From: Metaphire vulgaris
Lineage: Eukaryota > Annelida > Clitellata > Crassiclitellata > Megascolecidae
Reading direction: 5' to 3'
DNA length: 64,000 nucleotides
NCBI GenBank assembly: GCA_018105865.1
Contig: CM030840.1
Span: 7,570,006-7,634,005 of the forward strand
Made by a program: the position numbers and the translations under genes. Under the pieces are notes generated by a model, which did not search any database, was not told the origin of the DNA, and worked only from the letters and a program-made list of their open reading frames with translations. Numbering within the stretch: the stretch's first letter is position 1; each line of letters starts with the position of its first letter. Of this stretch, positions 35,903-46,473 are shown piece by piece.

Positions 35903-36203
35903 GTCTTCAATCTCCTTAAAGGATCGAGCCTGGTTGGCAAGACCGATATCGTCAGCGTATCCAAACTTCCTACTGAGGGTATCAGGTAGGCCTAAGTCGT
36001 TTGTAGGCCTATAGGCCTACAGATTGAATAACGTGGGGCTAGAACTGGACCCTATGGTAGACCGTTTCGTCGACGTCTCCAGGAGCTGACATCTCCCAAG
36101 TGAACTCAGAACCGTCTGTCAGAGATGAGTAATTCCACAAGTTGACAGAACCAGGGTGGCAAGTTGAGCGAGATTTCGATTTCGATTAATCGACCCACCC
36201 CTA

Positions 36204-37204
36204 TTTCAGCCTACATTTAGAATTTATCCCAGTAATAAGGCATCGCAAATCTATGCAGTTGACATTATTTAAAAAGTACTATCGGCTACGATAGCGACAG
36301 TACAGTTTGGACTTTCAAAACGCGGAAAACAAACGCTAATATATCGTAGCTATAAATATTGGCGATACCGTGAATTTTTATATAATGCTTCGTATAGTTC
36401 ACTTTTATTAAAGCCCTATATTTAACTAGCTGTTCCCGGCGACGTGTTGCTGACGCAGAATCGGCTCTACTGTAAGCAACTGCGAATGGCGACCTCTCCC
36501 TCTCTCCCCTTCCCTCTCGCCCTTCCTGGCGGTTGCCGCCACCCCTCTCCCAAAACCTCCTATCCAAAACCCTCCTTCCCGCCCCATTCCCTACCCCTTT
36601 CCCTAAATATCGTTTCCAATAGCCCCTCAAAACACCACTCCCCACCCACTACTCCCACCCCGCTTCCCCATTTCCTTACAAACATAGCCTAGGATTTAGA
36701 GACCTATACCATTAAACAGATGGCAAAAGATTATGCCGCGTAATTAATACTAACGCGAACGCGTTAGCCTTTTCATTAGCTGTGAAGTAGCGGAACGATG
36801 TTGGCTTTCATTGTTTAAACCAGTGTCTCGCAATCTGTTTTTTTGCACACTAGTGCTGCCGCTAAATTCCAGCTGTGCCGTGAAAGAATTTCAAATTTTG
36901 CTATTATTTTAATTTTTTTGTTCCTTCTCAAAAAAAACACAAGAAGTTTTGCCGGATGAGCAAGTGTAAAAATGGCGTCATATATAGAACCTCACACCAG
37001 CCTCAGGCGCGCAGCCTACAATACAATATATCGGACATCCATTTTTATATAACGTTGCGCGCGCAACGATACAACTGCCAGAAATTAACGTCTTTCGTTA
37101 ACGTCACCGTCCTTGCGACCTTTGCAATGTAAAAACAACAGCGTTTAATTTAGAGCGCGCAAGGAAACATTGACCCAATTCCCGTTTTGAAAAACGTAAC
37201 GTGA
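36204..37204. other. non-coding; repeat-like start at about 36427
   Basis: AACTAGCTGTTCCCGGCGAC at 36426 looks like the start of an interspersed repeat followed by a C-rich stretch to 36680, but no second copy is in the window to fix its limits. Confidence 0.35.
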
Positions 37205-37461
37205 TGTAACAAAAGTCAGACCCTAAAGTATGACGTAAAAACGGACCGACCCCTTTTCGTCTTCCGAAAAGTCTTGACAAGCAAAGAAAAGGTCATTCGT
37301 CTTTCTATTTTTCCCCTCTCCAAACATACTGACAAGCAAAACAAAGATCGTCACTTAGAAATTTTGTGTTATGTCACATTTACGGAACCCCCTCCCACAC
37401 TTCGTAACAAATGTCCGGACCCCTCCCCTAGGCGCGTTACGTCATTTGTGGACGAGCCCTC
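37205..37461. mobile_element. possible MITE with GACGTAA inner ends
   Basis: Left AGACCCTAAAGTATGACGTAA and right complement AGGGCTCGTCCACAAATGAC form a weak inverted pair. Two GACAAGCAAAGAAAAGGTC-type motifs lie inside (37275 and 37332). Confidence 0.45.
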
Positions 37462-37653
37462 AGAGAAAGCACGTTCTACACCTGCAGTTGCCACAGGCAA
37501 AGTCATACCAATCCTGTACAGTATATGAGGATCATCAGGCCCCGTCAGAGGCTGAAGGAGGCCCGGGCCATTTCGAAATGTTGAGGCCCTGAACTCCAAC
37601 AGTTGCGAAGACTATTGGAGTATTATAACTATGGACTATTAGTCCATACTATC

Positions 37654-37815
37654 CAGTAGCGTCATTTCACACTTTTCTTGGGGCAAGATAATTTTTAGCA
37701 AATTTTGACAAATTTTTAGCAAGCAATTTTTGCAATTTTTTTTCAATTTTTGACCAATTTTGGCAAATTTTTGATATGTTTCAAATTTTTGGCAATTTTG
37801 GGGTATTTTTTGCCG
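37654..37815. mobile_element. hAT-type element B, left-end fragment
   Basis: CAGTAGCGTCATTTCACACT start and GCAATTTTTG-rich interior as in 30465 and 59992. The right end is missing. Confidence 0.75.
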
Positions 37816-39053
37816 ATAACTTAACGAGTTGATCGAAAATGTTGATGTACATGTTAATTCTTAGCGCGTTTGCAGCATCAAACTGGACAATATCGCTCAT
37901 TCAAATGCCGTGGAATATTTTTCTTTCGCCCTTCTTTAAATTCTGTATCCATATAGGCCTAATCCAATGTACTGGTCACTGGTCAGCTCAGCTGCTTTTT
38001 TTTCTTGAAGTGTCGACTGGCCGTGAGGTCCGTCACCCAAATACCAGTCTGTGAATTATGGCCAGGCCTGTGACTCACAGACCTGGAATGTCGGGGGTTC
38101 ACCGCCTGTGAGCCTCGACTTTCATGGTTTGAACCAAGCTCTACATTATAAACACGCTGTCAACGGTAAGAAGGCGAATATCGCCAATCAGCATGGCCAG
38201 AAGTTCAAGTTACTGAAAGGGTCCGGGGTAGGGTATGAACATTCTCCTCGGATTTGCACGATTCCCATGACCCAGTCAGACTGAGGTAGGGTGAGCACGT
38301 GCCCCCCCCCCGTGGCTACGCTAATGGTGCCTAACTAACTTACTAACGACCTTTCTCCCATTTTCACGGTCTTGGATGGTGGGGGAGGACGAGGAAATAA
38401 CAAAAGGAAATACAAACCTCGTGAATATTAGAGTGAATGGACATAAAAATGGAAAAAGTCAGGTCATTCAGATGTGTTGAAGGTGTGATTGAAAGCGACG
38501 GCAGTCAGCAAGAAGATATAGATTATAGAATCAAGAATATCGAAAAGGCTCCAAACAAAGATCATGGGCGTCGGGAGAAATTTTTCCAGGAGGTGCCAAA
38601 CAAAGTTTTGTGACGAAAGAAACAAGTAATTTTACTTGTTTCATAACTCCACAAATTTCCAGAAGGGTGCAAATGCAACCCCTTTAACCCCCCTCCGGAT
38701 GCCCATGTATGGGATTGGGAAGGGTGAAAAACTGTGGAGAAAAACAACTCCGGGGTGTCCCATAATTCCGGGGGTGTCCATATATATGTCAAGAGTTGAG
38801 TCTTAAAGGGTTAGTTTATCGTAGTATAGTCCTAGTCCTACACTCATCACTATGGAATAATTTGCGCAGATGTTGTATTATCCGAAGTACTTACAGTTTG
38901 TTCAGGGTCTTCGATGTATTCAGCTTACGACGTTTAACAACAAACTTGTCCATTGTATGGATGGTGAAGCGCTGTTGCCGATTGAATCGCTGAAGTCGTG
39001 AGATTGTTTCCGCGATTTATGCGAACACAGTGAAGCTCTAACTGATCCGTTTC
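37816..39053. other. non-coding, nothing firm
   Basis: A GTGGCTACGCTAATG string at 38318 resembles a mutated CAGTGGCGTAGC end. No genes supported. Confidence 0.35.
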
Positions 39054-39061
39054 GATAGAGG

Positions 39062-39267
39062 CAGTGGCGTCGCTAGGGTTGGTGTCACCCAGTGCGGTAA
39101 AATCGTGGTGTCACCCATTTAGACTTGGGACCTCTTCTAAATCTTTCTTATTTTTCCTTCTCAAATACCGTGACAAGCAAAAAAGGTAATCCTTGTTTGG
39201 TGTCACCCCCCTAGATGGTGTCACCCGGTGCGGTCCGCACCCCCGCACCCCCCTCTCGACGCCACTG
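39062..39267. mobile_element. hAT-type element, CAGTGGCGTCG family, copy 2
   Basis: 206 bp. Perfect 11-bp ends CAGTGGCGTCG and perfect 8-bp duplication GATAGAGG (39054-39061, 39268-39275). Nearly identical to 20731-20953, including the internal motif at about 39172. Probably a recent insertion. Confidence 0.97.
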
Positions 39268-39275
39268 GATAGAGG

Positions 39276-39941
39276 CCCAATTCCGACTGCCCTGCCTCGA
39301 TGAAACACCCTCTAACGCCCTCTACTGCTTCCCTGGTGCCCCCGCTCTTCGTGGCACCCTCTGCTGTCCTTCGGCTTTTCGCCCACCGTTTCCCGACTTC
39401 GTTCGTCTAAGTGCCTTTCTCCAAATTTTGATCTAAAGTCAACTGATACACATACGTAACTAACGTGTTTTTCATACCTTCTGGTTAAATGTGTATAATA
39501 TGACATACCTATCTGATCTTGCTACTATAAAGCCTTATTTATTCAGAAGTGCATTCGCCCTCCCGCAACAGCAGCGCCCTCATTCGTCTCAATGCCTTCT
39601 TTAGTCTTTTAAACTTATCTAATTTAATCTCCGTCTTTTAATCTAATCAAATAAGCCTATGACTACCGTGTTTGACACCTTCGGGTTAAATGAGTAAATG
39701 ACAGCCTTATCTGATCTTGCTACGACTGTAAAGCCCTATTCGGCAGTGCATTCGCCCTCCCACGACAGCAGCTCCCTTCTAAATTCGAAATGAAAATGTA
39801 ATCAAGCAATTCAAAGAATAATTAATTACAATTCTTCAGTTCTTACTTCTTAAAAAGTACCCCGGCCGCCATAGGCAGGCCAGGTACTAAAAATACCCCG
39901 GCCTGGGCCGACGGGGCCGATAGAAGTGCGCCGCTAGCTAT

Positions 39942-39943
<2 letters not shown>
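39276..39943. other. non-coding with a loose internal repeat
   Basis: The words CATTCGCCCTCC, ATCTGATCTTGCTAC and AGCCTTATT/AGCCCTATT recur at about 39505-39560 and 39700-39760, suggesting two diverged copies of one unit of about 190 bp. Confidence 0.45.

Positions 39944-40021
<78 letters not shown>
39944..40021. repeat. (CT)n microsatellite
   Basis: About 78 bases of pure CT. Confidence 0.95.
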
Positions 40022-40023
<2 letters not shown>

Positions 40024-40139
40024 AGGAGCCGTTGCTATCAGTCAGAAAAATCGCTAAGTACACTGACTTGTAAAAATCGCTAACTACACTGACTTGTCTG
40101 CTTGTCTGTACATTATTTATTCTTGCCACTGCCCACTGA

Positions 40140-40381
40140 CAGAGACGTCATTTCACTGTTTTTCAGGGGGGGGGGCAAAAGACTTTCGACCTGACAAGTT
40201 ACAAGTTTCCGAAAAAGCTGACGACCTTTTTTGGCTTGTCAGCCAATTTTCACGGTTACTTAACATCATCAACAAGCACTCCTTTAGGGCGTGTAAAATC
40301 TAAAATAACACAAACATTGGCAAAAAAAATTTTCCCCTCAAAATCAGGGGGCATTTGCCCCTGCCCCAAATGACGTCCCTG
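40140..40381. mobile_element. hAT-type element (CAGAGACGTCATTT)
   Basis: 242 bp. Ends CAGAGACGTCATTT and (complement) CAGGGACGTCATTT. Perfect 8-bp duplication CCCACTGA at 40132-40139 and 40382-40389. The motif GACGACCTTTTTTGGCTTGTC is present at about 40221 on the opposite strand to most copies. Confidence 0.95.
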
Positions 40382-40670
40382 CCCACTGACCTTCGAGACT
40401 ATTGGCCCATCCGGTCATGACGCACTTAATTTCTTAAAAGAGTTGTGCCGTCATCTTTCCGTTCTTTCTGGAGACACAATGGAGAGAAGTTTTTGCTCCA
40501 GCGCATTTCAATGACGTTACAGCGTTTCAATGCGATTGCCTTCCAAAGGACTTTCCCTTACTCTGATTCGGATTTTCTAGACGAGAGCTGAAAAGTATAT
40601 AGGCCTATTTATCTGTCTCCGGGCACTTTTTTGTCCTAAGTCCATCGGGAACTAAGTGCCATATATATAT

Positions 40671-41368
40671 ACTAAAAAGATGCTCGCTACGCTCGCGCTC
40701 GCTTCGCTCGCAGTGCAGGATAATACTAATCCAATACCTATACCTAATACCCAATCATTGAATTCATGCTGAACAACATTTCAATGATCGCCACCTAGCC
40801 AAGCTCTGCGCCACGTAATAATTAGGCCTATGTACGTTAAAATCACGCAACTGTGACCATTTGTGACGCTGTACACGTATTTTTTGTGTACGTTAAAATG
40901 TATGTACGTTAAAATTGCGCAACTTTCTCAAGCTACGAACAATTGTTACCAATAGCAACGTCGTCGCACGCCCAGCCCTCTGACGCTGCAATGACTCGAC
41001 TAAACCGGTCGTACGAACAATTGTTACCAATAGCAACGTCGTCTTCGAAAATCGTCCACCAACGCATCGCGACGTAAGGACTAAACGGTCTAAACCGTCT
41101 ACCAATAGTCAACGCTCGCCCACCAACGCATCGCGACGTAAGGACTAAACGGTCTAAACCGTCTACCAATTCGTCCACCAACGCATCGCGACGTAAGGAC
41201 TAAACGGTCTAAACCGTCTACCAATAGTCAACGCTCGCCCACCAACGCATCGCGACGTAAGGACTAAACGGTCTAAACCACGGTCTAAACCGTCTACCAA
41301 CAGTCAACCAATCAGAACGCTTGAAGGTAACAGAGAGACATACAGATAAGGATTTTAATATTATAGAT
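40671..41368 (+). mobile_element. GCTCGCTTCGCTCGC repeat family, expanded copy
   Basis: Same order of blocks as 60690-61192 but about 200 bp longer because of an internal tandem array (41054-41303). Ends AAGGATTTTAATATTATAGA. The constant 3' tail in all three copies is compatible with a retroposed or SINE-like element, but no Pol III box is clear. Confidence 0.8.
41054..41303. repeat. four-unit tandem array with palindromic arms
   Basis: Units starting CCACCAACGCATCGCGACG at 41056, 41119, 41175 and 41238 (spacing 63, 56, 63), so a 119-bp dimer was duplicated. Each unit contains ACGGTCTAAACCGT, a near-perfect palindrome. The related copy at 60690 has a single unit. Confidence 0.9.
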
Positions 41369-41392
41369 ATAGATATATATATATGTGTGTAT

Positions 41393-41395
<3 letters not shown>

Positions 41396-41442
<47 letters not shown>

Positions 41443-41457
41443 ATATATATGTATGTA

Positions 41458-41545
<88 letters not shown>
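41396..41545. repeat. (TA)n-(TA)n-(GA)n microsatellites
   Basis: TA runs at 41398-41439 and 41462-41506, then GA to 41545. Confidence 0.95.
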
Positions 41546-41547
<2 letters not shown>

Positions 41548-41583
41548 TTTCTTGTTGGCGTCAGTTGCTATTGTTGTTCTTTC

Positions 41584-42023
41584 CAGTGATGTTAATCCTT
41601 GTCCTGGTCCTTGTCCTTAAGGACTCCTTAAGGACCAATTTGAAGTCCTTGTCCTCGTCCTTGGAGAGTCAGTCCTCGTCCTTATCCTCGTCCTTGCAGA
41701 TCGGTCCTTGTCCTGGTCCTTGTAACTTAGTCCTTGAAAAGTCCTTATAAGGACCAAATTACTTGTATACCATTTTCAATTGTACTGATAATTATGTTCC
41801 AAGGTAAAAGTAGTATGTGGATTTATATTTTGGCTACATACTTGTTTTGAATTACTCTAAATGTTTAGTCATTGTTTCCTTTATAATACCAGTTGATTCT
41901 TTAGCAGAATTCTTTGTTTCCCTGCGACGTCGGCTCCAGTTTAACGAGTGTTTTCACAAAGTGGTCTCATAATTAGACCTCACCGTGTGTGCATGACTGA
42001 TCATCTGCTGGAAACACTTTTTC

Positions 42024-42083
<60 letters not shown>

Positions 42084-42482
42084 ACTTGACAATTTCTTAA
42101 GCGCAGTAACATAGCTAGGTGGCTAAAGTCAAAGGCGCATTTGAAATGCAGCATAGCTGTTGACTACATTATGTTTTTTAAAAAATTTTTGCTTTTCTAA
42201 TTTTGTGATTCGAAATGAAATTGTGTTCGTTTTTTTTCCTTTCTGACTTTTTTGTCTGACAGAGGTTGGTCCTTGTCCTCGATCCTTGTCCTTGGGGATC
42301 AGTCCTTGTGGTCCTTGTGCCTGCGGGGTGAGTCCTCGTCCTTGTCCTCGTCCTTAGAGGGTCGGTCCTCGTCCTTATCCTCGTCCTTGGGGGTTCTCTC
42401 CTTGTCCTTATCCTCGTCCTTGGGGGTTCTGTCCTTGTCCTTATCCTCGTCCTTGGGGGGTCGGTCCTTGTTAACATCACTG
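41584..42482. mobile_element. hAT-type element with GTCCTT subterminal arrays
   Basis: 899 bp. Ends CAGTGATGTTAA and (complement) the same 12 bases. Perfect 8-bp duplication GTTCTTTC at 41576-41583 and 42483-42490. Each end carries an array of (GTCCTT/GTCCTC) hexamers (41596-41755 and 42270-42470); a (TTA)n tract lies at 42027-42083. No transposase. It sits just 23 bp left of a candidate exon. Confidence 0.95.
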
Positions 42483-42505
42483 GTTCTTTCTAACTGAAGG
42501 TTTAG

Positions 42506-42594
42506 TCGAAGAAGATTCAGTGAAGACATCGATTTCGAGCCAATCAAGAGTGATGACACTTTCTATCCAACGCACTTCGCTAATTCGACCACAG
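42506..42594 (+). CDS. candidate coding exon, possibly of the ZNF804-like gene
   Basis: 89 bp between a TTTCTAAC branch-like word with TTTAG acceptor and a CACAG-GTATTG donor. Two frames are open. One (phase 1 to 0) reads EEDSVKTSISSQSRVMTLSI onward and joins the candidate exon at 22622 and the finger exon at 46354 in phase. The other reads RRRFSEDIDFEPIKSDDTFY and looks more protein-like but would not join the finger exon in phase. No homology seen; could be an exon of an alternative transcript or chance. Confidence 0.4.
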
Positions 42595-42929
42595 GTATTG
42601 TATGATTCACGTATGTTCAATTTATGATGATGATGGTCATCAAATCATGATGGGCTATAAGCATTTGTGTCCTGGAGCAGTGGGGGGACATGTCGAGCTT
42701 GGTGGGACGTAGTTGTTGAGGAAATGTAGCAGTGGGGGATGCAGCTGTGGGGGATGTAGCAGTAGGGGGATGTAGTTGGGAGGGGGAGGAAGATTACCCC
42801 TTCCCCTACAACGCTGTTAACAGTGCTTCTGACTTTGGCTTTGCCATGTCGACAGTACTTCCGCAGCGGGAGCGCTTCGGACTGGTTTTTATATTAAGAC
42901 TGAAGAGGCGCTATATAAGAACGCTGTTA

Positions 42930-42931
42930 CT

Positions 42932-43013
<82 letters not shown>
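42930..43013. repeat. (ACT)n microsatellite
   Basis: About 83 bases of ACT. Confidence 0.95.
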
Positions 43014-43015
<2 letters not shown>

Positions 43016-43053
43016 GAGTCGATGGTCCGCTGCTCGGTGCCACTGGAGAGACC

Positions 43054-43359
43054 CAGGCCCGCCGAGAGAAATTCCGGGTCCCTGTGCAGAAGAGCCGGCC
43101 TAGCAAGTCTTAAAAATTGATGGTGACCTTTTTTGTGCTTGTCGCTCTTTTTACGCTGTTTATGATGTCATCAGCGCCGGGCCCCCTTTTAATCGCCGGG
43201 CCCCCTTTTAATCGCCGGGCCTCTGTGCATACATATAACATGACGACCTTTTTGTGGTGTTATTATTGTTAATAATACATCTTCATTAATGGCCCGGGTC
43301 CCCTCCAGGCCGCCGGGCCCCTGTGCACTTGCCCCCTCTGCCCCCTCTCGGCAGCCCTG
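43054..43359. mobile_element. hAT-type element (CAGGCCCGCCGAGAG)
   Basis: 306 bp. Ends CAGGCCCGCCGAGAG and (complement) CAGGGCTGCCGAGAG. Perfect 8-bp duplication GAGAGACC at 43046-43053 and 43360-43367. It resembles element A by its ends and by its GCCGGGCCCC blocks; motif remnants CCTTTTTTGTGCTTGTC lie at about 43127. Confidence 0.94.
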
Positions 43360-43837
43360 GAGAGACCCATTGAAGTCGTATGTCACTACTTCGCAGCTTC
43401 AAATGCACTTTGCAACTTCTACGATGTCGAAGCAACTGCGAGAACGCATTTATGGTTTGGAAATATTGGACGATAGGAGTTGCAGTCACACGCATGCTGC
43501 TTTTCTAACAATATCTTAATATGTGAATTCAGACGTCTTATTAATACTAAATCTTTCGTAATTCTTATTTTAGAAGATAGATGATTTTGTCTGGTTGAAT
43601 TTTTATGTCAAACTTTAAAATCTCGATGCATATTTGATTGATGAATGAAAAGTTAAAGTCTGAACTTTTTGCTTCTTGTGACGATCCCAGAAGTGACTCG
43701 ATCAATCTTTGTCGCTCGGCATCGAACACAATTATCAAAATTTTCATTCGTTAGACAACATGACTCCACTCTTCACAATGGACGCACACTGGCCTTTTGC
43801 GTGTCGAGTCCACTGCCATGTAGAAAGCCTTCTAATT

Positions 43838-44200
43838 AGTGATGTTACGGTTAACCGAACTGAAACCGCGGTTTTGACCGTGCAAATTTGGACGGTTATT
43901 TTTCGTAGAGAATAGCAAATACAATGCATGATTGTGCGCGACTTTAAGTCACCTTCTCTTCTCAGTTAATGCAATTGCCAATAATTGCTACATAAAAGTA
44001 AATCTACATAAAATTTACATCATTTTCTCATAGGCAGTGCTGCTGACTCATCATAGACATGACACAAAAACCGAAGCTTTCTCTATTTTTAACGCTTAAA
44101 AGCTTTGTAATCTAGTGATGTTCAAAAAACCGAACGGAACCGAAACCGCGGTTTTTCGGTTGAAACCGAACCGAAACCGACCGAAATTGCACGAGGTGAA
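43838..44200. mobile_element. hAT-like end fragments with CCGAAACCG words
   Basis: Two TAGTGATGTT starts in the same orientation (43838 and 44114), each followed by ACCGAAACCGCGGTTT-type inverted words. No right ends were found; probably remnants of one family. Confidence 0.5.
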
Positions 44201-44394
44201 ACCGTAGCAGCTCTACTTCTAATGCAACGAAGCCTCCTGCGTCGCATTCCACTGACGAACATGATCCACTGTAGACAGATGCAGACTGCTTTGCTTGTCT
44301 TCGCTATTGTCCTTCGAAACTCATTCGTTGTTTGAATTTCTTAGTTGATTGGCTTTCTAATGAACTGCGTTTGGGCATTACACACACACGCGCG

Positions 44395-44447
<53 letters not shown>

Positions 44448-44559
44448 AACAAGATCTACTGTAGTGTTGAAAATGGGTCAGCCAGGAGAAGGAGGGAAAT
44501 GAAACGAAAGGGTCAGTTTCAGCAGCTGGACCCGCATTCATTGTCTAACCGTGGATCTG

Positions 44560-44626
<67 letters not shown>

Positions 44627-45727
44627 GTTTCCAAAAAAAAAAAGTTAAAAATTGTTTCTCCACAAGGCTGCACATGTTCCATTGATGCTAGTAATAGATA
44701 TGCAAACGTTTATGATGATCTGACGATATTTAGAGGTAGCTACAATTGCAACTTCTTGTTGTATGTATACGATAATCAGAAAATGAGCAGTTTATTACTG
44801 TCTGCCGCACTGTATTAGTGTAATGCAAACCATTCAACTTACCTATAACAGATTGAAATCCAAAATAATAAAATGCAGTATCAGCCTTTCAATCAGTTTA
44901 ATAGGTGATGACGATAATAAATTAAGTAGGGTTAGCAAAGAGCCCAGCGTCTTTAGGGAAAACGTAAGAGAGTCTTAGCTTCAAAGTCTTAAAGAGTCAG
45001 ACATCTGATAGATATCCAAAATGCGGGTCCAGATTCCTTCATAGGCATCGACTGGGCTTCAATCGGTGCAAATATGAAAAATGACACAAAATTTTCAATC
45101 AAATTACAAAAAACGCTTTTCGGGCATTCATGTTTATTTCACCAAATTTCTCTTTAGAACCCTCAAACGCCTTGCAGTGATGTCAGTGGACTAGAAAAAT
45201 CCGGCACTTGATTTATTAATGTGTCTTTTTGCAAAATATAATAATGGTGGCTATACATTGTATAGATGTTTAACTTCTTTATTCAAATGTCTAAAAATTC
45301 AGAAGAGTGATGAAATAATTAAAACCACATATTCTTGTGTCCCCATCTTTGTTTTGTCGAACTGTACTAGAATGGTCAATATATTCTGTCTCACTTTTTT
45401 TCTAGAGCCTTCAGAAAACAAATAATGAGCCATTTGAAACGGCACTATACAAAGTCTTTGAGAAATCTATTCTCTGTCAATTGTCTAAAAATCAATCGAG
45501 AGATAAGAGGGCGCTTAAAAGTACCGAGAGGCAAACCCTTCATCATCAGCCACCCAAATTAAATGAGTAATTAAACAGTCAGCAGTAACAGTTGCTTCTG
45601 GTATTCAAATATGCATCAATAAGTACACAAACCTGCCTGCACACTCTTTTGACGTAGTGTAAAGGGCAGCCTTGTGGAGAACCTAAAATTAAACTTTTTT
45701 TTTCTTTCCCATAGTATCGTGAGCCAC

Positions 45728-45793
<66 letters not shown>

Positions 45794-46353
45794 CAACGTG
45801 GTTTATGCCGACCATTGGAGCCGGAGCCTGAAACTGAGTGGCCAGAGTGTGGGGGAGGTGTACAACGCGCAGATTGGAATGTCGTGTGTTCGGAGGTAGG
45901 CCTAAAATTCACCCCTAAATGAAGAGAAGCGTCGCAAAGAAATGTGCAGCTGCTGCCACAACGACGACGATGATGACAGCAACGACGACGATGATGATGA
46001 CGATTGATCATTTGTCTTCGACCATTTGGATTTGCCGTACAACCAATGAACGACAGAAAAAGGGAAAATGGGAATAAAAGCGTTCATAAGCACAAGCTTA
46101 AAGCAGTCGATTAAATACTGTAAAATGACACAATCAATCAAATTACAAAAATCGCTGACATTCTGTTTTAGAAACAATCAACAAAATTGAATGTCAGCCA
46201 ATCTCTAGGTTGATTTATTTCTTTTTTGATCATATTTATAGAATTCATTCGTTGGTGCTTTTTATTTATTCTTGTTTGGTTAGCATTAATAAAAAGTGAA
46301 TATCCGTAAAACTGTTTTTAAATTTAACCTTGAACTTATGTTTTTAATTCTAG
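44201..46353. other. non-coding with (CA)n and (TA)n microsatellites
   Basis: (CA)n at 44399-44443, (TA)n at 44563-44621 and 45733-45789, and (GAC/GAT)n at 45958-46005. No further gene supported. Confidence 0.6.
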
Positions 46354-46473
46354 AAAACAGATGATCTCTTGAGCTTCAAGTTCAATTATTTCTGTTCTCT
46401 TTGCAACAAGCAGTACAACCGACAACGAGAAATCGACAACCACCTTCAGTCATACGACCACGCTCACAAACAG
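46354..46473 (+). CDS. C2H2 zinc finger exon of a ZNF804/GPATCH8-like gene
   Basis: 120 bp, phase 0 to 0, after a TTTTAATTCTAG acceptor and before a weak GTCATT donor. It codes a finger with spacing C-x2-C-x12-H-x5-H (Cys codons at 46393 and 46402, His codons at 46441 and 46459). The motif around the last His, SYDHAHKQ, is the hallmark of the single N-terminal finger of ZNF804A/B and GPATCH8. These are nuclear proteins; GPATCH8 also has a G-patch and is tied to RNA processing. The exon ends exactly at AHKQ, and the expected next residues (RLxxLxxxE) open the exon at 54803 in the same phase. Without the N-terminal exons I cannot tell the ZNF804 type from the GPATCH8 type. Confidence 0.85.

Larger units (their letters stand above)
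34708..36170 (-). mobile_element. LINE reverse transcriptase fragment, split by a hAT element
   Basis: On the minus strand, 36170-35903 encodes an SPTLFNL block and the catalytic box FGYADDIGLANQ (about 35965-35930). The sequence breaks at the target duplication and continues at 34796-34708 with EDQLNIDTQRIAEYCKIW. Joining across the element keeps the frame, which confirms the element limits. Confidence 0.82.
34596..36203. mobile_element. hAT-type element (TAGAGCTGGGTCGATTA) with nested insertions
   Basis: 1608 bp. Ends TAGAGCTGGGTCGATTA and (complement) TAGGGGTGGGTCGATTA. Perfect 8-bp duplication TTTCAGCC at 34588-34595 and 36204-36211. Subterminal CGATTACGATT (left) and CGATTTCGATT (right) repeats. 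Inside are a minus-strand LINE fragment and, within that, another hAT element. Confidence 0.93.

Noticed and set aside
36286..36692. Opposed ORFs on both strands in a C-rich stretch
   Set aside because: Open on both strands because of C/T-rich composition; likely part of an interspersed repeat.
41054..41303. CRISPR-like array
   Set aside because: Units are contiguous tandem repeats with no unique spacers, in a eukaryotic genome and inside an interspersed repeat.
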